Origin: Haemaphysalis longicornis
Taxonomy: Eukaryota; Arthropoda; Arachnida; Ixodida; Ixodidae
DNA length: 64,000 nucleotides
Assembly (NCBI GenBank): GCA_013339765.2
Contig: CM023449.1
Coordinates: 20,830,888 to 20,894,887, forward strand
Direction: 5' to 3'
Part shown: in pieces, positions 11,782 to 23,345 of the stretch
Position numbering within the stretch: position 1 is the first letter of the stretch
Layout: each line of letters opens with the position of its first letter
The notes under the pieces: model-generated
Seen by the model: only the letters and a program-made list of their open reading frames with translations
Databases searched by the model: none
Told to the model about the DNA's origin: nothing
Position numbers and translations under genes: made by a program

Positions 11782-12684
11782 GCAAAACGCGCGTTACAAA
11801 AAAAAAAAAAAAAAAAGCAGCGACGTCGGGGCGCGCTCATGCACGCTCCCCTCGCGCGGTGCGCACGGCTCCTTCAAGCCCGACGGTTGGCTTTCCCACG
11901 CTGCTTTGGATGCTCGTCGGTCAGGATGGCGGACCTATGCGCAACTCTTGAACTCTACGCCTCCCTGACGTTGGCTTATGGATTCTCGCATTTGTCGGCT
12001 TGCTTCACTCGGACTCACTCTCCCTGCTCTTTCTTTGCACTCGGTTGACGTTTGATGCTTGTATGCACCGTATTTTGCGTGTGCGTAACTTTTTATCTTA
12101 ATAATGGACTTAAAATCATATACACTACCTCAAGGCGTGAGTTAGAGTATAGTTTTGGATACAGCTACGAAAGAAATATTGCCGGCGTCGTCCTATTCCT
12201 TGCGAAGCCGGTCCTGTGCAGGGCGCGAAGAGTCGGAGCTAGGGGTCAGCTTCTCTATTAAGCAATCTTTCGAACAAAGGGAACAACCAGCTGCTAGTAA
12301 CCGGCAACAGCGAAAACACAAGAGCAAAACAAATTCCAGGGCTGTCGGCTATGGCAGACGGCTTTACGATTACCGGTAATCATATGTACGGTAAAACAGT
12401 TTTTGAAACCTATGCGAATGCTCGAGACTATTGTATCACATCGCTTTACGTTCTCATGGCATGAAAGTATGCCGTCGTGCAATATGGGCTGCAAAAACTG
12501 TAGGTTGAAGTTTTCTACCATGCTTCTAACCACTATGGAGGTTTATGGAGCAAAACGAGTCACGTCTGCGGTAAAGATACAGTAACACTATGTTCAGACA
12601 TGGAGGAATATTTCGGTGCATTTACCACAGCCTTATCGTACTAATATTCGGATATGCGCTATAGGAGAACTGCACTCAAAAGAA
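11782..12684. other. No gene recognised
   Basis: Begins with the tail of a retroposed sequence (GCAAAACGCG then A-run at 11798-11816). The rest is unrecognised, with short ORFs only. Confidence 0.4.
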
Positions 12685-12850
12685 GGAAATGGAGAAGGAG
12701 AAAACTTTAACGGTAGAATCGATCTGATTAGTGGGCCGGGTCCCCAGTCCGGGACGGGTAATTTTCTTCAATTCATGGAACGTCATCCCGAGTAGGCCAG
12801 GATTTGTTCTTTACGTCTGGAAGGGTGGAAAAACAACAAAGAGCTGTTTG
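12685..12850 (-). mobile_element. Possible I-like LINE 3' tail
   Basis: The minus strand ends in a TTAAAGTTTTCTCCTTCTCC segment like the 3' ends of the other LINE copies here (AATAAAGTTT type). The coding part is too decayed to name. Confidence 0.3.
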
Positions 12851-14012
12851 GAAATATTCATCGATTTCAAATTCTTCTAATGCACGTATACTATTTATTG
12901 CGTTCCGTCGCGAGCATATCAAGCCTTCAACACCGTAATCATGTCATAATTCTTTGGGTTGAGAGTCAGTTCGTTATGATGATGATGGTTACGATAGAAA
13001 TCCGAAGCACAAAAGCCGCCTTCGAATATTCTGCGCAACGTTGTCTGGGGCGCGATCTCGGTGACGTAACACAAACCTTCTGTATTTGCATGTGAATAAA
13101 CAACGCACGCTGCGGATTTGCACCTTCTTGCACGCAGCCGTAACGAAAGCCAATTTGTGAAGTGAATGTATACGCCATACAGCCTAAAGAAAATACCCAC
13201 ACGATCTTTGTGAGCCTCCCAAACATCGCCAAACCTGCTAATAAGACGTTTTTAATCATGTAGAAAAATTAATGCGTTGGGCACAGAAAAAAGACATTTA
13301 TCTGATAGAAGACAACAACCACGAAAGAAATAGAGCACAGCCGCTTTATTTCCTGCGGTGCGATGCGCGTGCATAGGAGTAGGGGCCCCATGCTTGGCAC
13401 AAAGCATTAGACTGTTGAGTCTTCATAAGAGCATCTCAACAATACTTTAAGGAAGCCTACGCATTTTGAACACTTATCGAGGAGCTCTGAGCGCTGAACC
13501 TCGCGAATAGGCTAGAAAGGACGATTTACACACGATCTTCTGACCGATGCTCCGAAGAAAGTTGTTCGCTCTCTCCCCGTGTGTTGCAATCTTGTGGGGA
13601 ATACAGCTTGAAATTGTTCAGATATGTCAGAAGCTGGCAAAAATAACTGAATTTCTAGAAGTACGCTTTTCAATGCACGAAGGCATCAAAGCGGGCGATT
13701 TCTAGCACATACACCGCTGCCCCTCACAAGCGGAGTGTAGCAGGCGACAGCGGCGCGAACCCCTGAGCCGACGTTAGAGCAAGGGGGCGACACTCAAACG
13801 TCTCACCGCCAATAAGGGACTGGGCACCTGGACGCATGGCACCACCACTCGGCGCTCCCCTCGTTAGTGGAATAAGCTGGTGCATTGAAATAGACAGCCT
13901 TCTGTTGTTTTTGCGGTGTTTGCTTCGGTGCTTTGAATGTTTCGGTGGTGTTGTGAGCGGATATGTGCGGTGAAACGAAGTCTAGACAGATGTGTTGGGT
14001 TCTGAGAAGCAC
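12851..14012. other. No gene recognised
   Basis: Unrecognised intergenic sequence. No exon with convincing borders and no repeat partner in the window. Confidence 0.4.
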
Positions 14013-14290
14013 TACGTAAACTGGTCGGACGCCCCTAAGGTTGAGTATCGGTTACAATGACATGATAGCTTTTTGCAGCGATCTACGCTTGGCTCTACGC
14101 GGTCAGAGTACGAATAAAAATATTATTATTAGTATTCATTTTTTTTTAAATGCACTAACGGCTACGTAAACTTATTGGACGCTTCTGAGGTTGGGAATGG
14201 GCTACACTGAAATGATCGCTTTTTGCCTGGCTCCACGCGATCTGAGTAGGAATAAAACAATTGCTATTATTGTTATTCATTTCTACCACT
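14013..14290 (+). repeat. Two diverged direct repeats of about 145 bp
   Basis: The block CTACGTAAACTGGTCGGACG ... GCTTTTTGC ... GGAATAAAA-like ... ATTCATTT appears at about 14013-14145 and again at 14162-14285 with moderate divergence. Both copies end in an ATT-rich tail. It may be a tandem duplication or two adjacent copies of an unnamed element. Confidence 0.6.
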
Positions 14291-15004
14291 TCAAATTATC
14301 TTCACTGGTTTTAAAGACTACAGTTTCCACGCCAGCCTTAAAGGTGGGATACCTCGATACGTGTGCTTTGAAGGAAAGGCACGTACGGGATTGATTACCC
14401 TGTGGCTGTGGAAACGTCGCGGCAGTTTACACTTTTTTTCCGTAACCGTGAGCTTTGTGACTTTGGTTTCCGTGAGTGACAGTATGGAAGCCTCAGAGCC
14501 GAAGCGGAACTCCCACGTATGTACTGGTAATTTTATCACGAGCCAAAGTTATTGAACCACCCAACAGCCCAAGTTACAAACCATCCCCCGCCGCCTCCCG
14601 ATTTCACCACCTGCGTGGAATAAGGGCTGGCACCGATAGTTTAAGGATGTGACAGAGTGTTAATGTCAGCCTGTGTTTTTTAATGCATAGGTATATATTC
14701 TTTGCCGAGTACCTGAAAAATCGTGTAATTCCTTCTGAAAAAACAAAACAAAAAAATCGCGCCAATCCACCCCGTGAATGTGGTTGGAAAGCAAAGCTGT
14801 AAACGGCACCCATAACGATTACCAATGCGAGGTCACTTAAAATCACTCACATCGCTCTATAAATAGCAAAACCAGAGAGAAGTGAAATGCACTTAACCAC
14901 ACCATTTATTACTTCAAAGAGATATTCTTGCTAAGGTTAAATCAATGCAGGAAGCATGAACGGTGTTTAGTTGAGTTGTATTGGTGTAGCACAAGAGTGG
15001 AGCG
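14291..15004. other. No gene recognised
   Basis: Nothing recognisable apart from low-complexity T/A runs. Confidence 0.4.
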
Positions 15005-16618
15005 TTTTTTTTATAAAATTAAAGTAGTCTCCAACCTGGTGTTAGACGATCTGTCTTCTCCGTCTGCGCCGCGGACGGAGGCGACTGGGTTTGCGGCAGA
15101 GAAGGAGGAGGAGGAAGAAATACTTCTGTTCAGATTTCTGAACGGCCCAGAGTTCAGCCCTGGGGAGTAATTCCTTCTTGTGTGGGGCCCATATGCAGTC
15201 CGCGCGGCCTGTGTTCTGTCCACCCGCTCAAGCGGGGTAGGTAGAGAGGGCCTGGACAGCAGCATCTACCATTGCTCTTGTTGGGTAGTTTACGGAAAGA
15301 GAGAAGGGTAATCAGGGCTAAAGTTGCACACCCCGATTACGAGGCGAAGTGTTCCTACTTCTGAGCAAAATTTGCATTCAGCGTCAAAGCGATTCGGATA
15401 CATTAAGTGAAGACGCGTAGGCTGTGGGAAGGAGCCCGGTTTGTGTGAGCCGTACAGTAGTTTGTTGTTCTCTGGAAAGGTCAGGGTAAGGCGAAGGTAC
15501 GGTCTGTCTTAGAAGGCGATAATGGTGGGTTATCTCCCTGAACGTGACAAGCTCCCTCGTGCAGCTCCATAGCACGAGAGGTAAAAGCGCAGGCTTGTTG
15601 GGTGGGCGTAATCGTTGCCCTCCATTGAAGCGTGAGGGGGTGTCTAGATGAGCTGAATGGAACCGTTTGGGGAGTGGTTTTTTAGCACCCGCAGTGCAAG
15701 TCAGGACACCAAACCCTACTGGTAATTCCAGTAGGCTTGCTGGGAATCGATGACTACCGTCCGAACCCCTGGTTGAGCGAAAGCCAAGGTGATTGCTGCC
15801 TCTTCTGCTGCCGCCATTTCTTGGGTCCTAAGCGAGGTACACGCAAGGAGGTTGGTCCTGGAGGTAGCCACGATCATGGCTTATTACTGCCCTCGATGTT
15901 TGGAGGCGTCTGTGTAGATAACTGCATGATCCCCACAGGGGGGGGTGTTTAGCGCTTGAGCCCGTGCGTTTCGGTGACCCTCGTCATGTGAAGGGTTCAT
16001 ATTTCTAAGCAATGGGAGCATCTTTAGTTTCAGTCGCCAAGAGTCGGGGAGTACGTCAAGCGGAGTGACATTCTGGGCTGCCCAGCCAATCTGGTGAAGC
16101 ATGCGGTTACCCATCGCAGTTCTGAGTCAGACCTTCTGGTTAGAAAGATGGCCTTCTATCAGCTCGTCCACCGTGTTGTGGAGCCCCGTGCTAAGCAGCC
16201 TCTGTGTGTACGCACTCATGAGAAAACCAATGACCTGCTCGACCCCTTTTCTAATCATTATATAAAGCATCTCTATGTCTTCCTTGTCGAGAAGAAGACA
16301 GGGGGTTCACGTAAGTAACTCTCGAGAGGACACTTTAGGACTCGCTTCTTGGTTGCAACTCGCCTGATCATGTGTATGATTTGATTAATGCTGTTTTTGA
16401 GGCGCTGCAAGGAGACGTCACTCTTGGTTTTAGCCTCGAGATGTAGGCCCAGGATCTTGATGCTGAGGCTTGGAGTGATGGTCTGGTCATCAAGGAGTAT
16501 TTGAATGTATGCCTTGGTTTGGCATGAGGGCGGACGAGAAGGAGCTGTGATTGTTTTTACGTGAACACTGGAGGCGACAGGCTTTAGCACATTGGCGTAC
16601 TAGAAGTGCGATGTCATG
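15005..16618 (-). mobile_element. I-like LINE, 3' half (RT thumb, RNase H, C-terminal region)
   Basis: Read on the minus strand. At 16590-16273 is the end of the reverse transcriptase (LDDQTITPSLSIKILGLHLE, then LKNSINQIIHMIRRVATKK). At 16114-15884 is the connection with the start of RNase H (AVIYTDASKHRGQ). RNase H then decays, and a C-terminal section (SREQQTTVRLTQTGLLP) follows near 15480. The copy ends at TTTAATTTTATAAAAAAAA (about 15023-15005), a 3' tail. Stops and shifts interrupt every domain. An RTE fragment abuts its 5' edge at 16619. Confidence 0.75.
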
Positions 16619-17270
16619 CATTGGTGTCATCATCATCATCATCACCAGCCTATCTACGCCCCCTGCAGGGCAAAGGCCTCTCCCATTATTCTCCAATTAC
16701 CTCGGTCCTGTGCCAACTGTGACCAATTTATCCCCGCAAACTTCTTGATCTCATCTGCCCATCTAACTTTTTCTGCCGCCCCCTGCAACGCTTGCCCTCT
16801 CTGGGGATCCACTCTGTTACCCTTAATGACCAGCGGTTATCTTGCCTTCGCATTACATGCCCTGCTCACGTCCATTTCTTCTTCTTAATTTCTACTAATA
16901 TGTCTTTAACACCAGTTTGCTCCCTGACCCACTCCGCTCTCTTCTTGTCCCTTAATGTTACACCTATCATTTTCCGCTCCATTGCCCGCTGAGTCGTTCT
17001 CAATTTAAGTTGAACCCTCTTAGTGAGCCTCCAAGTTTCTGCCCCGTAGGTGAGTACCGGTAAGATGCAGCTGTCATACACTTTCTTCTTCAGGGATAAT
17101 GGTAGACTGCTATTCATTATCTGAGAATGTCTGCCATATGCACCCCACCCCATTCTTATCCTTCTAATTATCTGTGCCTCATGGTTGGGATCTGGGGTCA
17201 CAACTTGGGCTAAGTAGACATATTCGCTTACCACTTCCACTGCCTCGCCACCTATCTCAAACCGCATTGG
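16619..17270 (-). mobile_element. RTE-type LINE 3' end with (TGA)n tail
   Basis: A minus-strand frame of about 134 codons (17267-16866) encodes the C-terminal part of an RTE-type endonuclease-reverse transcriptase. It runs FEIGGEAVEVVSEYVYLAQ, then RIRMGWGAYGRHSQIMNSS, then KKVYDSCILPVLTYGAETW, then RAMERKMIGVTLRDKKR. The same frame continues past one TGA into AGHVMRRQDNRWSLRVTEW and then shifts. It ends in a short (TGA)n/(ATG)n repeat at about 16626-16643, the type of 3' tail expected for RTE elements. 5'-truncated and inactive. Confidence 0.85.
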
Positions 17271-17448
17271 TGTGAGCTTCCTTTAATTTTTTGTAACTCT
17301 TAGCACATGAGCAAGGTGCGCACAGGGCCGCTGGACGGGCGTGAGCGGTCACGTGACGCTTTCACGTGGCATTCAGCGAGAACGCAGGGGGTAAACCCGT
17401 AGATGTGCTTGGTGGGTACACCACCTGTCGTCGCCGTCATCGCGTGGG

Positions 17449-17527
17449 CTCGTAGCTAAATCGGTAAGGCAACGGGCTCTCGCTTTGTTAGTCTAGTAGT
17501 TCCAGGTTCGATTCCCGGCGGTGCCAG
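17449..17527 (+). repeat. tRNA-like Pol III promoter sequence (SINE head or tRNA relic)
   Basis: TAGCTAAATCGGTAAG resembles an A box and CAGGTTCGATTCCC is a near-consensus B box about 50 nt downstream. The acceptor-stem halves do not pair well, so it is not called as a functional tRNA gene. It is unlike Ruka in the body that follows. Probably the head of another tRNA-derived SINE. Confidence 0.45.
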
Positions 17528-18732
17528 TGAATTCTTTTATTTGTGCGCTGGAGTTTTCTGGTGACACCAACGGTCGCGAAAGAACCCTTGGGGGGTAGAG
17601 GTAAAAAGCTTTGCTTTAAAACAAACTGAAAAAGTTCTACTAGTTGCCTCAAATAGGGGTGCATCAGCCCGAGTCCACCAGCAAAGACGCATTTCCGACA
17701 CGCTGAAAGCAGTTAGGATTTAGAGAGGGGGGGCATGGAAGTGCAAAATTAAACAGAAAAGTCATCCAGCCCTCCGTCTACAAAGACGATGGTTGAACGC
17801 GAAGCTTTCTTCGTGCGAAATCGAATGGGAAATGGTCAAAGTCAAAGATGCTGCGATCAAAAGACCAAACTGCCTGTTGGTAGAATTCAAAGCTCAACTA
17901 GTCAAAATTTAAATCCAGAAGGCAACCAAGGAAGCCCATTCGAGAAAGCTTCGCGATAAACCATCATCGTCGTTAGACGGAGGAGTGCACGATTTTTCAA
18001 GCGTAGGTGGCAGCTTGTAAAACTCGACCGCAGCATTCAGTTGCGAAACTGAGGGCAGGTTTTCGGCACCCTCCTGTCTCGTTCTTCAACCACACAGGAA
18101 TTGTTTTTTGAAAAATCATTAACCAACTAGCCAGAAACCATCGCAAGTCTTATAAAGCATTGCTTTTCCACGACAAACAATAACGTTCTACAATCATGCG
18201 GTATTTATTCTGTAAACGATTCCCGATGGCTGTAGTAAACGTATTTCTGCATTTCTGTGAAATTAAACACGTTTCTCCAGTAGTTAACGAAGTTACGTAG
18301 CGTAGTCCCTCAGCCTTTTTGTTTCGGGGTAAATCTTAGAAGGTACCGCCAAGCTTTGCCTTTCGCTCGAGCACGACGCCGTTTCGTCATCAACTGCCAT
18401 AGGCCAGCGCCGCAGCATTCTTGGATCGGCTGCAAAACCGGCTTTTTCACTGCAGGAGTACTTCGCTGCAATATATTCCTCGATTCACCAAACTGCATGC
18501 CGGCATGAAAAAATTTGCACGAACGAGCGGACTTGCACTTCCAGCTTGACTTCCAGCTTGGCGCACTGAGTATCATCTGCTATTTGTAATTACTGAGAAT
18601 GGACGTAAATAACTCACGTGACATACATCGTAACACGTCACCTCTACTTTCAATATTTACCCAACTGAAAAAAAAAGTTCTTGTGGTTATCTACGCTTCG
18701 CAAGTCGCACCGCAGCAGAACGACAGAAAGCC
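17528..18732. other. No gene recognised
   Basis: Unrecognised sequence. A minus-strand ORF of 88 codons at 18310-18576 has no recognisable motif. Confidence 0.4.
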
Positions 18733-18907
18733 ATGTACGACTACGCTGCGCTGACCGCCACCGGCATTCCACTGACGAGCGGTTCATCACGGGCGGCGAT
18801 GTTCGCTGAAGCGATGGTGGTGCCACACAATGGCCGCCCGGTCCTTCGAAGCCTCTGTGGGACGCCGCTACGACGGTACGCCGTGGGGATGAACTTGAGT
18901 CCAGCGA
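18733..18907 (+). CDS. Candidate first coding exon, unknown protein
   Basis: An ATG in good context (AAAGCCATG) at 18733 opens 58 codons plus 1 nt to a full-consensus donor GTGAGT at 18908. The peptide starts MYDYAALTATGIPLTSGSS and has no hydrophobic segment. The region is GC-rich compared with its flanks, as coding exons and promoter-proximal sequence often are. It lies upstream of the GH18 gene on the same strand, but its phase-1 end does not fit the phase-0 start of the exon at 29021. A direct link would therefore need an intervening exon that I did not find. Confidence 0.35.
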
Positions 18908-18913
18908 GTGAGT

Positions 18914-20008
18914 TACGACGACAAGGCGAGCCATTAAAGTGCTCTGCACTTAATAGACTACAGTCATCGGGGCGATGTTGGTGGAAGTTATAGAATAGCG
19001 AGATTCAGTGGCACTGGCAGTTTTGGAAAGTGAGGGGGGGTGTTTTAGTGTTAAAAGTTACAAAACTGAAGGCACAATACATTGTGTGCCAAATGAAACT
19101 TTTCTTGCACTCCAGTAGGCTCTATCAGAAGTAACCTGGTTGTCGTGGTTGAGGGAGCAATCCCCGAAGGGGATTGTAATAACCAGAAACCGGAATTTTA
19201 GGCCCCAGAAAACAAGGTTTTAGGAGCTTATAATAGGCACTGAAAAGCGCCATGCCATTTAGGCATTTATAAGCTATCGGGGACCGCGAGAAAGTGTCGT
19301 ATGACCGGGGGGTCGTACTACCGGGTTGCTGGTAAATGCCGGCCTAGTAGACAGTATCACGCGACTGAGAACTTATTTAAACTATATTTAACGCGTTGTC
19401 GTGTGATTTGCGAACCTTTAGCTGCAATCCCAGTCTTTTCCGCGTCCGTGTCTTTCGCTGCGCTAAATAAAAGAAACCTGGATCGAGCAGGCGGGGAAAG
19501 CGGCTGTTTGGTCGTCGCCGTGGGGTTGCCTCGTATGTGTTCTCCCGTTCGTGGGCGGCTCGACGGAGCCTCAAATTCACGGTCCGCCTGTCACCTGAAC
19601 TTCGACTTCTCGCGGTTGGCGCGTTGGCGTACTGCAGCCGCGTGGGGCCGTCGCAGGTCAACTTCCGCTCACGAGTACTCACCTGTTTGCTTGCGTCTGT
19701 TCAGCAAGTGGTCTGGCCCGCATGCGGACCTTTGCACATAAAACAGCATTAAACAGGGTTAACAATAAAGAAAGTCGGGACGAGGTGGCGAAGCGATGTA
19801 AAATATGGGAAAAACGCTGGTTTACCGGCTCCAGGGTCCGTCGTATCAAGCAGACCACGTGCAATCGAGCGTCGTATCATTGGGGTAATAATGGATTGTT
19901 TCTATGGGGAGTTTGCCAGGACCATGGTGATCCGTCGTAAGAAGTGGGTTTTAAGTCCGGGGGACGTATCAGCGGGGATCCACTGTATATACATTTAGGC
20001 GTTAAATA
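18914..20008. other. No gene recognised
   Basis: Overlapping ORFs on both strands at 19300-19750 have no recognisable domain. Could include an old LTR or retroelement fragment, but I cannot support it. Confidence 0.35.
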
Positions 20009-20017
20009 CCTTTAGGC

Positions 20018-20264
20018 ACCCGCCGCGGTGGCTCAGTGGCTAAGGCGTTGCGCTGCTGAGCACGAGGTCGCGGGTTCGATTCCCGGCCGCGGCGGCCGCT
20101 TTTCTGATGGAGGCGAAAAGCAAAAACGCCCGTGTGCACGAGATTTCGGCGCACGTTAAAGATCCCCAGGTGGTCAAAATTAATCCGGAGCCCTCCACTA
20201 CGGCGCGCCTCATCGCCTGCGTTGCGTTGGCGCGTAAAACCAACAATCAATCAATCAATCAATC
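20018..20264 (+). mobile_element. Ruka tRNA-derived SINE
   Basis: Full-length copy. It has a tRNA-like head with A box (GTGGCTCAGTGGCTAAGG) and B box (CGGGTTCGATTCCCG), then the GGCCGCTTTTCTGATGGAGG body. The TTAAAGATCCCCAGGTGG region and an (AATC)n tail follow. A 9-bp target duplication CCTTTAGGC flanks it at 20009-20017 and 20271-20279. I know this family as Ruka from ixodid ticks. It is non-autonomous and depends on LINE machinery. Confidence 0.92.
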
Positions 20265-20279
20265 GATTAGCCTTTAGGC

Positions 20280-22246
20280 GTATATGGCTAAATTCATATT
20301 TACTTCGGCTGCATAATTTACGACAAATTGTTGAATTACACTGAAAACGGCGGACAAATCTTGTGCTTTTGTGCTTTAGGAAAGTAAGCCTATTTTTTAC
20401 GTTAAAAGAAGTCATACAAATGTCGCTATTTCAGCAGATTTGAGTGAAACGAAGGGTGATTCGGCACTAAAAGAAGGGCGTAAAAGCCACGACAAACCAT
20501 CCCTACCTCAATGTTCTCCGCGTTGAAGTTGTATCTTTTTTCATTTGATATTTGTGTACAAAAAAAAAAAAACGCTCGACGTCCACAGAAGTTGGCTGAG
20601 CGCAGTTGCACGTCGGAATGCCTGATGATCTCATTTCATCTGGAATGTCAGACTTTTTGCCGCTAAGTACCCATTAAAGACGATAGTCTTTCTTGGGCTA
20701 CTTAAACCCAGAAATTTTGGTCTGTCTGTTTTTAAGTCGATTCAGGCACCCGGCCAAAGTGAAACAAAATCTGCGCAATAGTCTTATATACTTACAGCCA
20801 AATGTAAACGTCTAAGTCCGGTGTTAACGCTCATACTTGTCAACATTGTTGAACAAGAACAAGTCATTGCGCAAATATGAGGCGGAAAATCAATACACAA
20901 GTGATATATGCAGTGTTCCTTTATTAAAAAATTCACGAATGCTTGGTTTTTGCGATAGCAAATGAAATACCACATCAATTGAAGAAAACCGTCGCCTGCT
21001 GTTGCCAGCGTTCCTATAGCTCATGACGGTATTGAAGAAATTAAACGGCAACAGCAACGAAAAGCTGCACTAGATGGGTTCCACGTCCGTGGAACGCACG
21101 TGGAGAAGGGCAACGTGGTTATATAAACGTTGTATAGTAAGGTGACTCAATTCACGCGCATCTCCGCAGTACGGCAGCGCTAGCATTTAGGAACCCGGCC
21201 CGGAGCAGTGGAACGCGGTAAATTTAAATTGACTTGAGCAAACCTTTAGTGTGTTTACCTTGGGAGGAGCGCGAGGGAAGAGGAACAGCATGAGAGGTGA
21301 GCGGGAAAGTAAACGGAGGCATTTACTTGGCAAATGTCGAAAATTACTATCGTCTTTTGTCGACATTTGAAACGAAAGGAGCAGGTACGCGGCCGATTTC
21401 TTTTATGTCCGACACAGATTTAAGTTTCGGACGGACTCCGTTAGCAACCGGTCCTCCGGGGATGGCGGCGGACCTGTCCCGGACCTTCGAAATGAGCTCA
21501 GCGTTCTGCGTCAGAGTGGCCCGCTCATGTTCTCTGCTGCTGAATGCTCTCTGTTAAGAATGTGAAATAAGCACACATATGTGCCAAGTCACGTTCAAGT
21601 GTACCGTGGTGTACAAAACTTTGGGCTGCAACGCTTTGTTAACTGCGAAGCTGCTATTACCCATGAAATGTTGTAGTTTTTCACCCTTAGCAAAGCTGCC
21701 CAAAAATAACAGCGAGATCTGGTGGAAGAGGCGCAATGAATAACTGCTTCTTGAAAACACGGTCGCGCTCAAAGAACGCTATCTTGACTGGAGCTATTTA
21801 TTCGTTGACAGAACAGAACGGTCAGCTTTCTCGACTCTTCACAACACCGATGAATCCCATGGGTAATACAGTGAAGGGAAATAATAGCGGATAAATTACT
21901 GCGTCATCCTGTCGTGCAGAAGTGGATGGAAGTTGAAGTTGCTAGGAATAAAAACATTCTTTTCCATTCAGTAACTATGCACTATATACGGTTACGAATG
22001 TACGGCGCGGTGTGTGTTGACCGGTGTTGACGCGGCGCGCAGGCTTCAACAGCGGACAGCGCGACGGCGCGCCATAGTGCTTTCCCGCGGAACACCGGTG
22101 CTGTGTGAGGAGAACCCCTTAGCGCTTAACCGTACAGGTCGGTACACGCTCTTGCGAAATCGAGAATGCGCCGCGACCATTAAGCATGCCGGGGCTTACC
22201 TGAGCGGCCGATGACGGCAGCGGCAGCAGCGGCGTCTGACTTTTTT
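20280..22246. other. No gene recognised
   Basis: Unrecognised sequence. A short GC-richer ORF at about 21400-21557 has no clear splice border. ATGAGAG followed by GTGAGC at about 21290-21302 is a possible tiny first exon but is not supported otherwise. Confidence 0.35.
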
Positions 22247-22341
22247 AACTAACTTATAAAACAGCGCTAGAAACAGGACTACAGAAAGGGCACACAGACG
22301 TTTCTGTAGTCCTGTTTCTAGCGCTGTTTTATAAGTTCGTT
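22247..22341. repeat. Long palindrome: 37-bp perfect arms, 13-nt loop
   Basis: 22251-22287 (starting AACTTATAAAACAGCGCTAG) is perfectly reverse-complementary to 22301-22337, around a 13-nt loop at 22288-22300. One mismatch extends each arm by four more bases. It could be a minimal foldback/MITE or an inverted duplication made by template switching. The arms themselves look like a piece of a dispersed repeat. Confidence 0.9.
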
Positions 22342-22879
22342 ATGTACCAACTGGCCCGCCTTCAATCTCTGTTGCATTCTGACTTTTGCCTTTCCGACTC
22401 GGCGAGAGTGCGTTTGCTTGTGCGTGTTTGATTTTAACGTGTCGTAGCTCGTTTTCACCGTTGCATTGGATACTATAGGTATGCCCTTGTTACGATTCAG
22501 CGCGCCGCTACCTTGCGCGAACGTGCTGCAAGCTAGTGTAGTGTGGTGAAGTTCTCCTGCGCTTTTCCGGAAAGCCCACCTTCCTCGAACATGTTGGGAC
22601 AAGCACCCGCCACGCGGGCCCCGCCGGCGGTGACTCATGCCGCGGCAGCTGCAAAAATACAAAGCAAACTGTTCTAGCGGAGGCATGCAGAGACCCGAAA
22701 CTGCCAGCGGACGTCGCTCGCCGAGATCTCCTATCCCCCTCTCCCTCAGACTAAACGTGCGTCGCTACCGCCGACTCTCACGAACACGGGAAAGCATCCG
22801 TGATTCTTATGGATCACGGCATCCTTTGGAGCGCATTATTCATGCGATCAGCAGCATCGGATCCTGCTGTCGCTCTGTT

Positions 22880-23345
22880 CTAGTCACGCCGTAAGCTCGC
22901 CTGGAAGGCTGCTGTTTCTAATCGACGCTGTTCATCTCTCGCCATGCAGTAAACCAGTTACGTTTTGGCTTCGGCCTTTTGTGGTCAACACCAAGGCAGC
23001 CTCTTCGGTTCGCCGCTCGTCCACTACGCTACCACTACATGACGGAGGCGACGGAACTCGGTTCGGGGACGTCATTTTCAACGCCCTTTTTCTCAACGAG
23101 GGGGCATGCGCGTCCTGGCCCTTTGCGGAGAACGTTTCTCCGCCCCTTCGAGTTGTCATGTCGCAAGCACACCAGTGAGCTGCTACCTTTATCATCACTG
23201 TTCTCTAGTCGCTATGCGTTAAACAAGTTAAGTTTGGCTGCGGCTCTTCATCGCCGTAACGGCGGCAACTCCCCTGGAAGCCACTCGCCAACACGCTACC
23301 ACGACATCACGGAAGGCCGTTTTTGTGCGCCTTCATCCATGTAGG
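22880..23345 (+). repeat. Degenerate tandem repeat, period about 265 bp
   Basis: The order CTGTTC-TC-CTC..GC..TGC..TAAAC.AGTTA.GTTTGG, then GGC.GC.TC..CGG....TCG, then ACGCTACCAC.ACATCACGG occurs at about 22925-23050 and again at 23195-23320 with heavy divergence. No ORF continues through both units. Confidence 0.45.

Noticed and set aside
17449..17527. Functional tRNA gene
   Set aside because: A and B boxes are good but the acceptor stem does not pair; kept only as tRNA-like.
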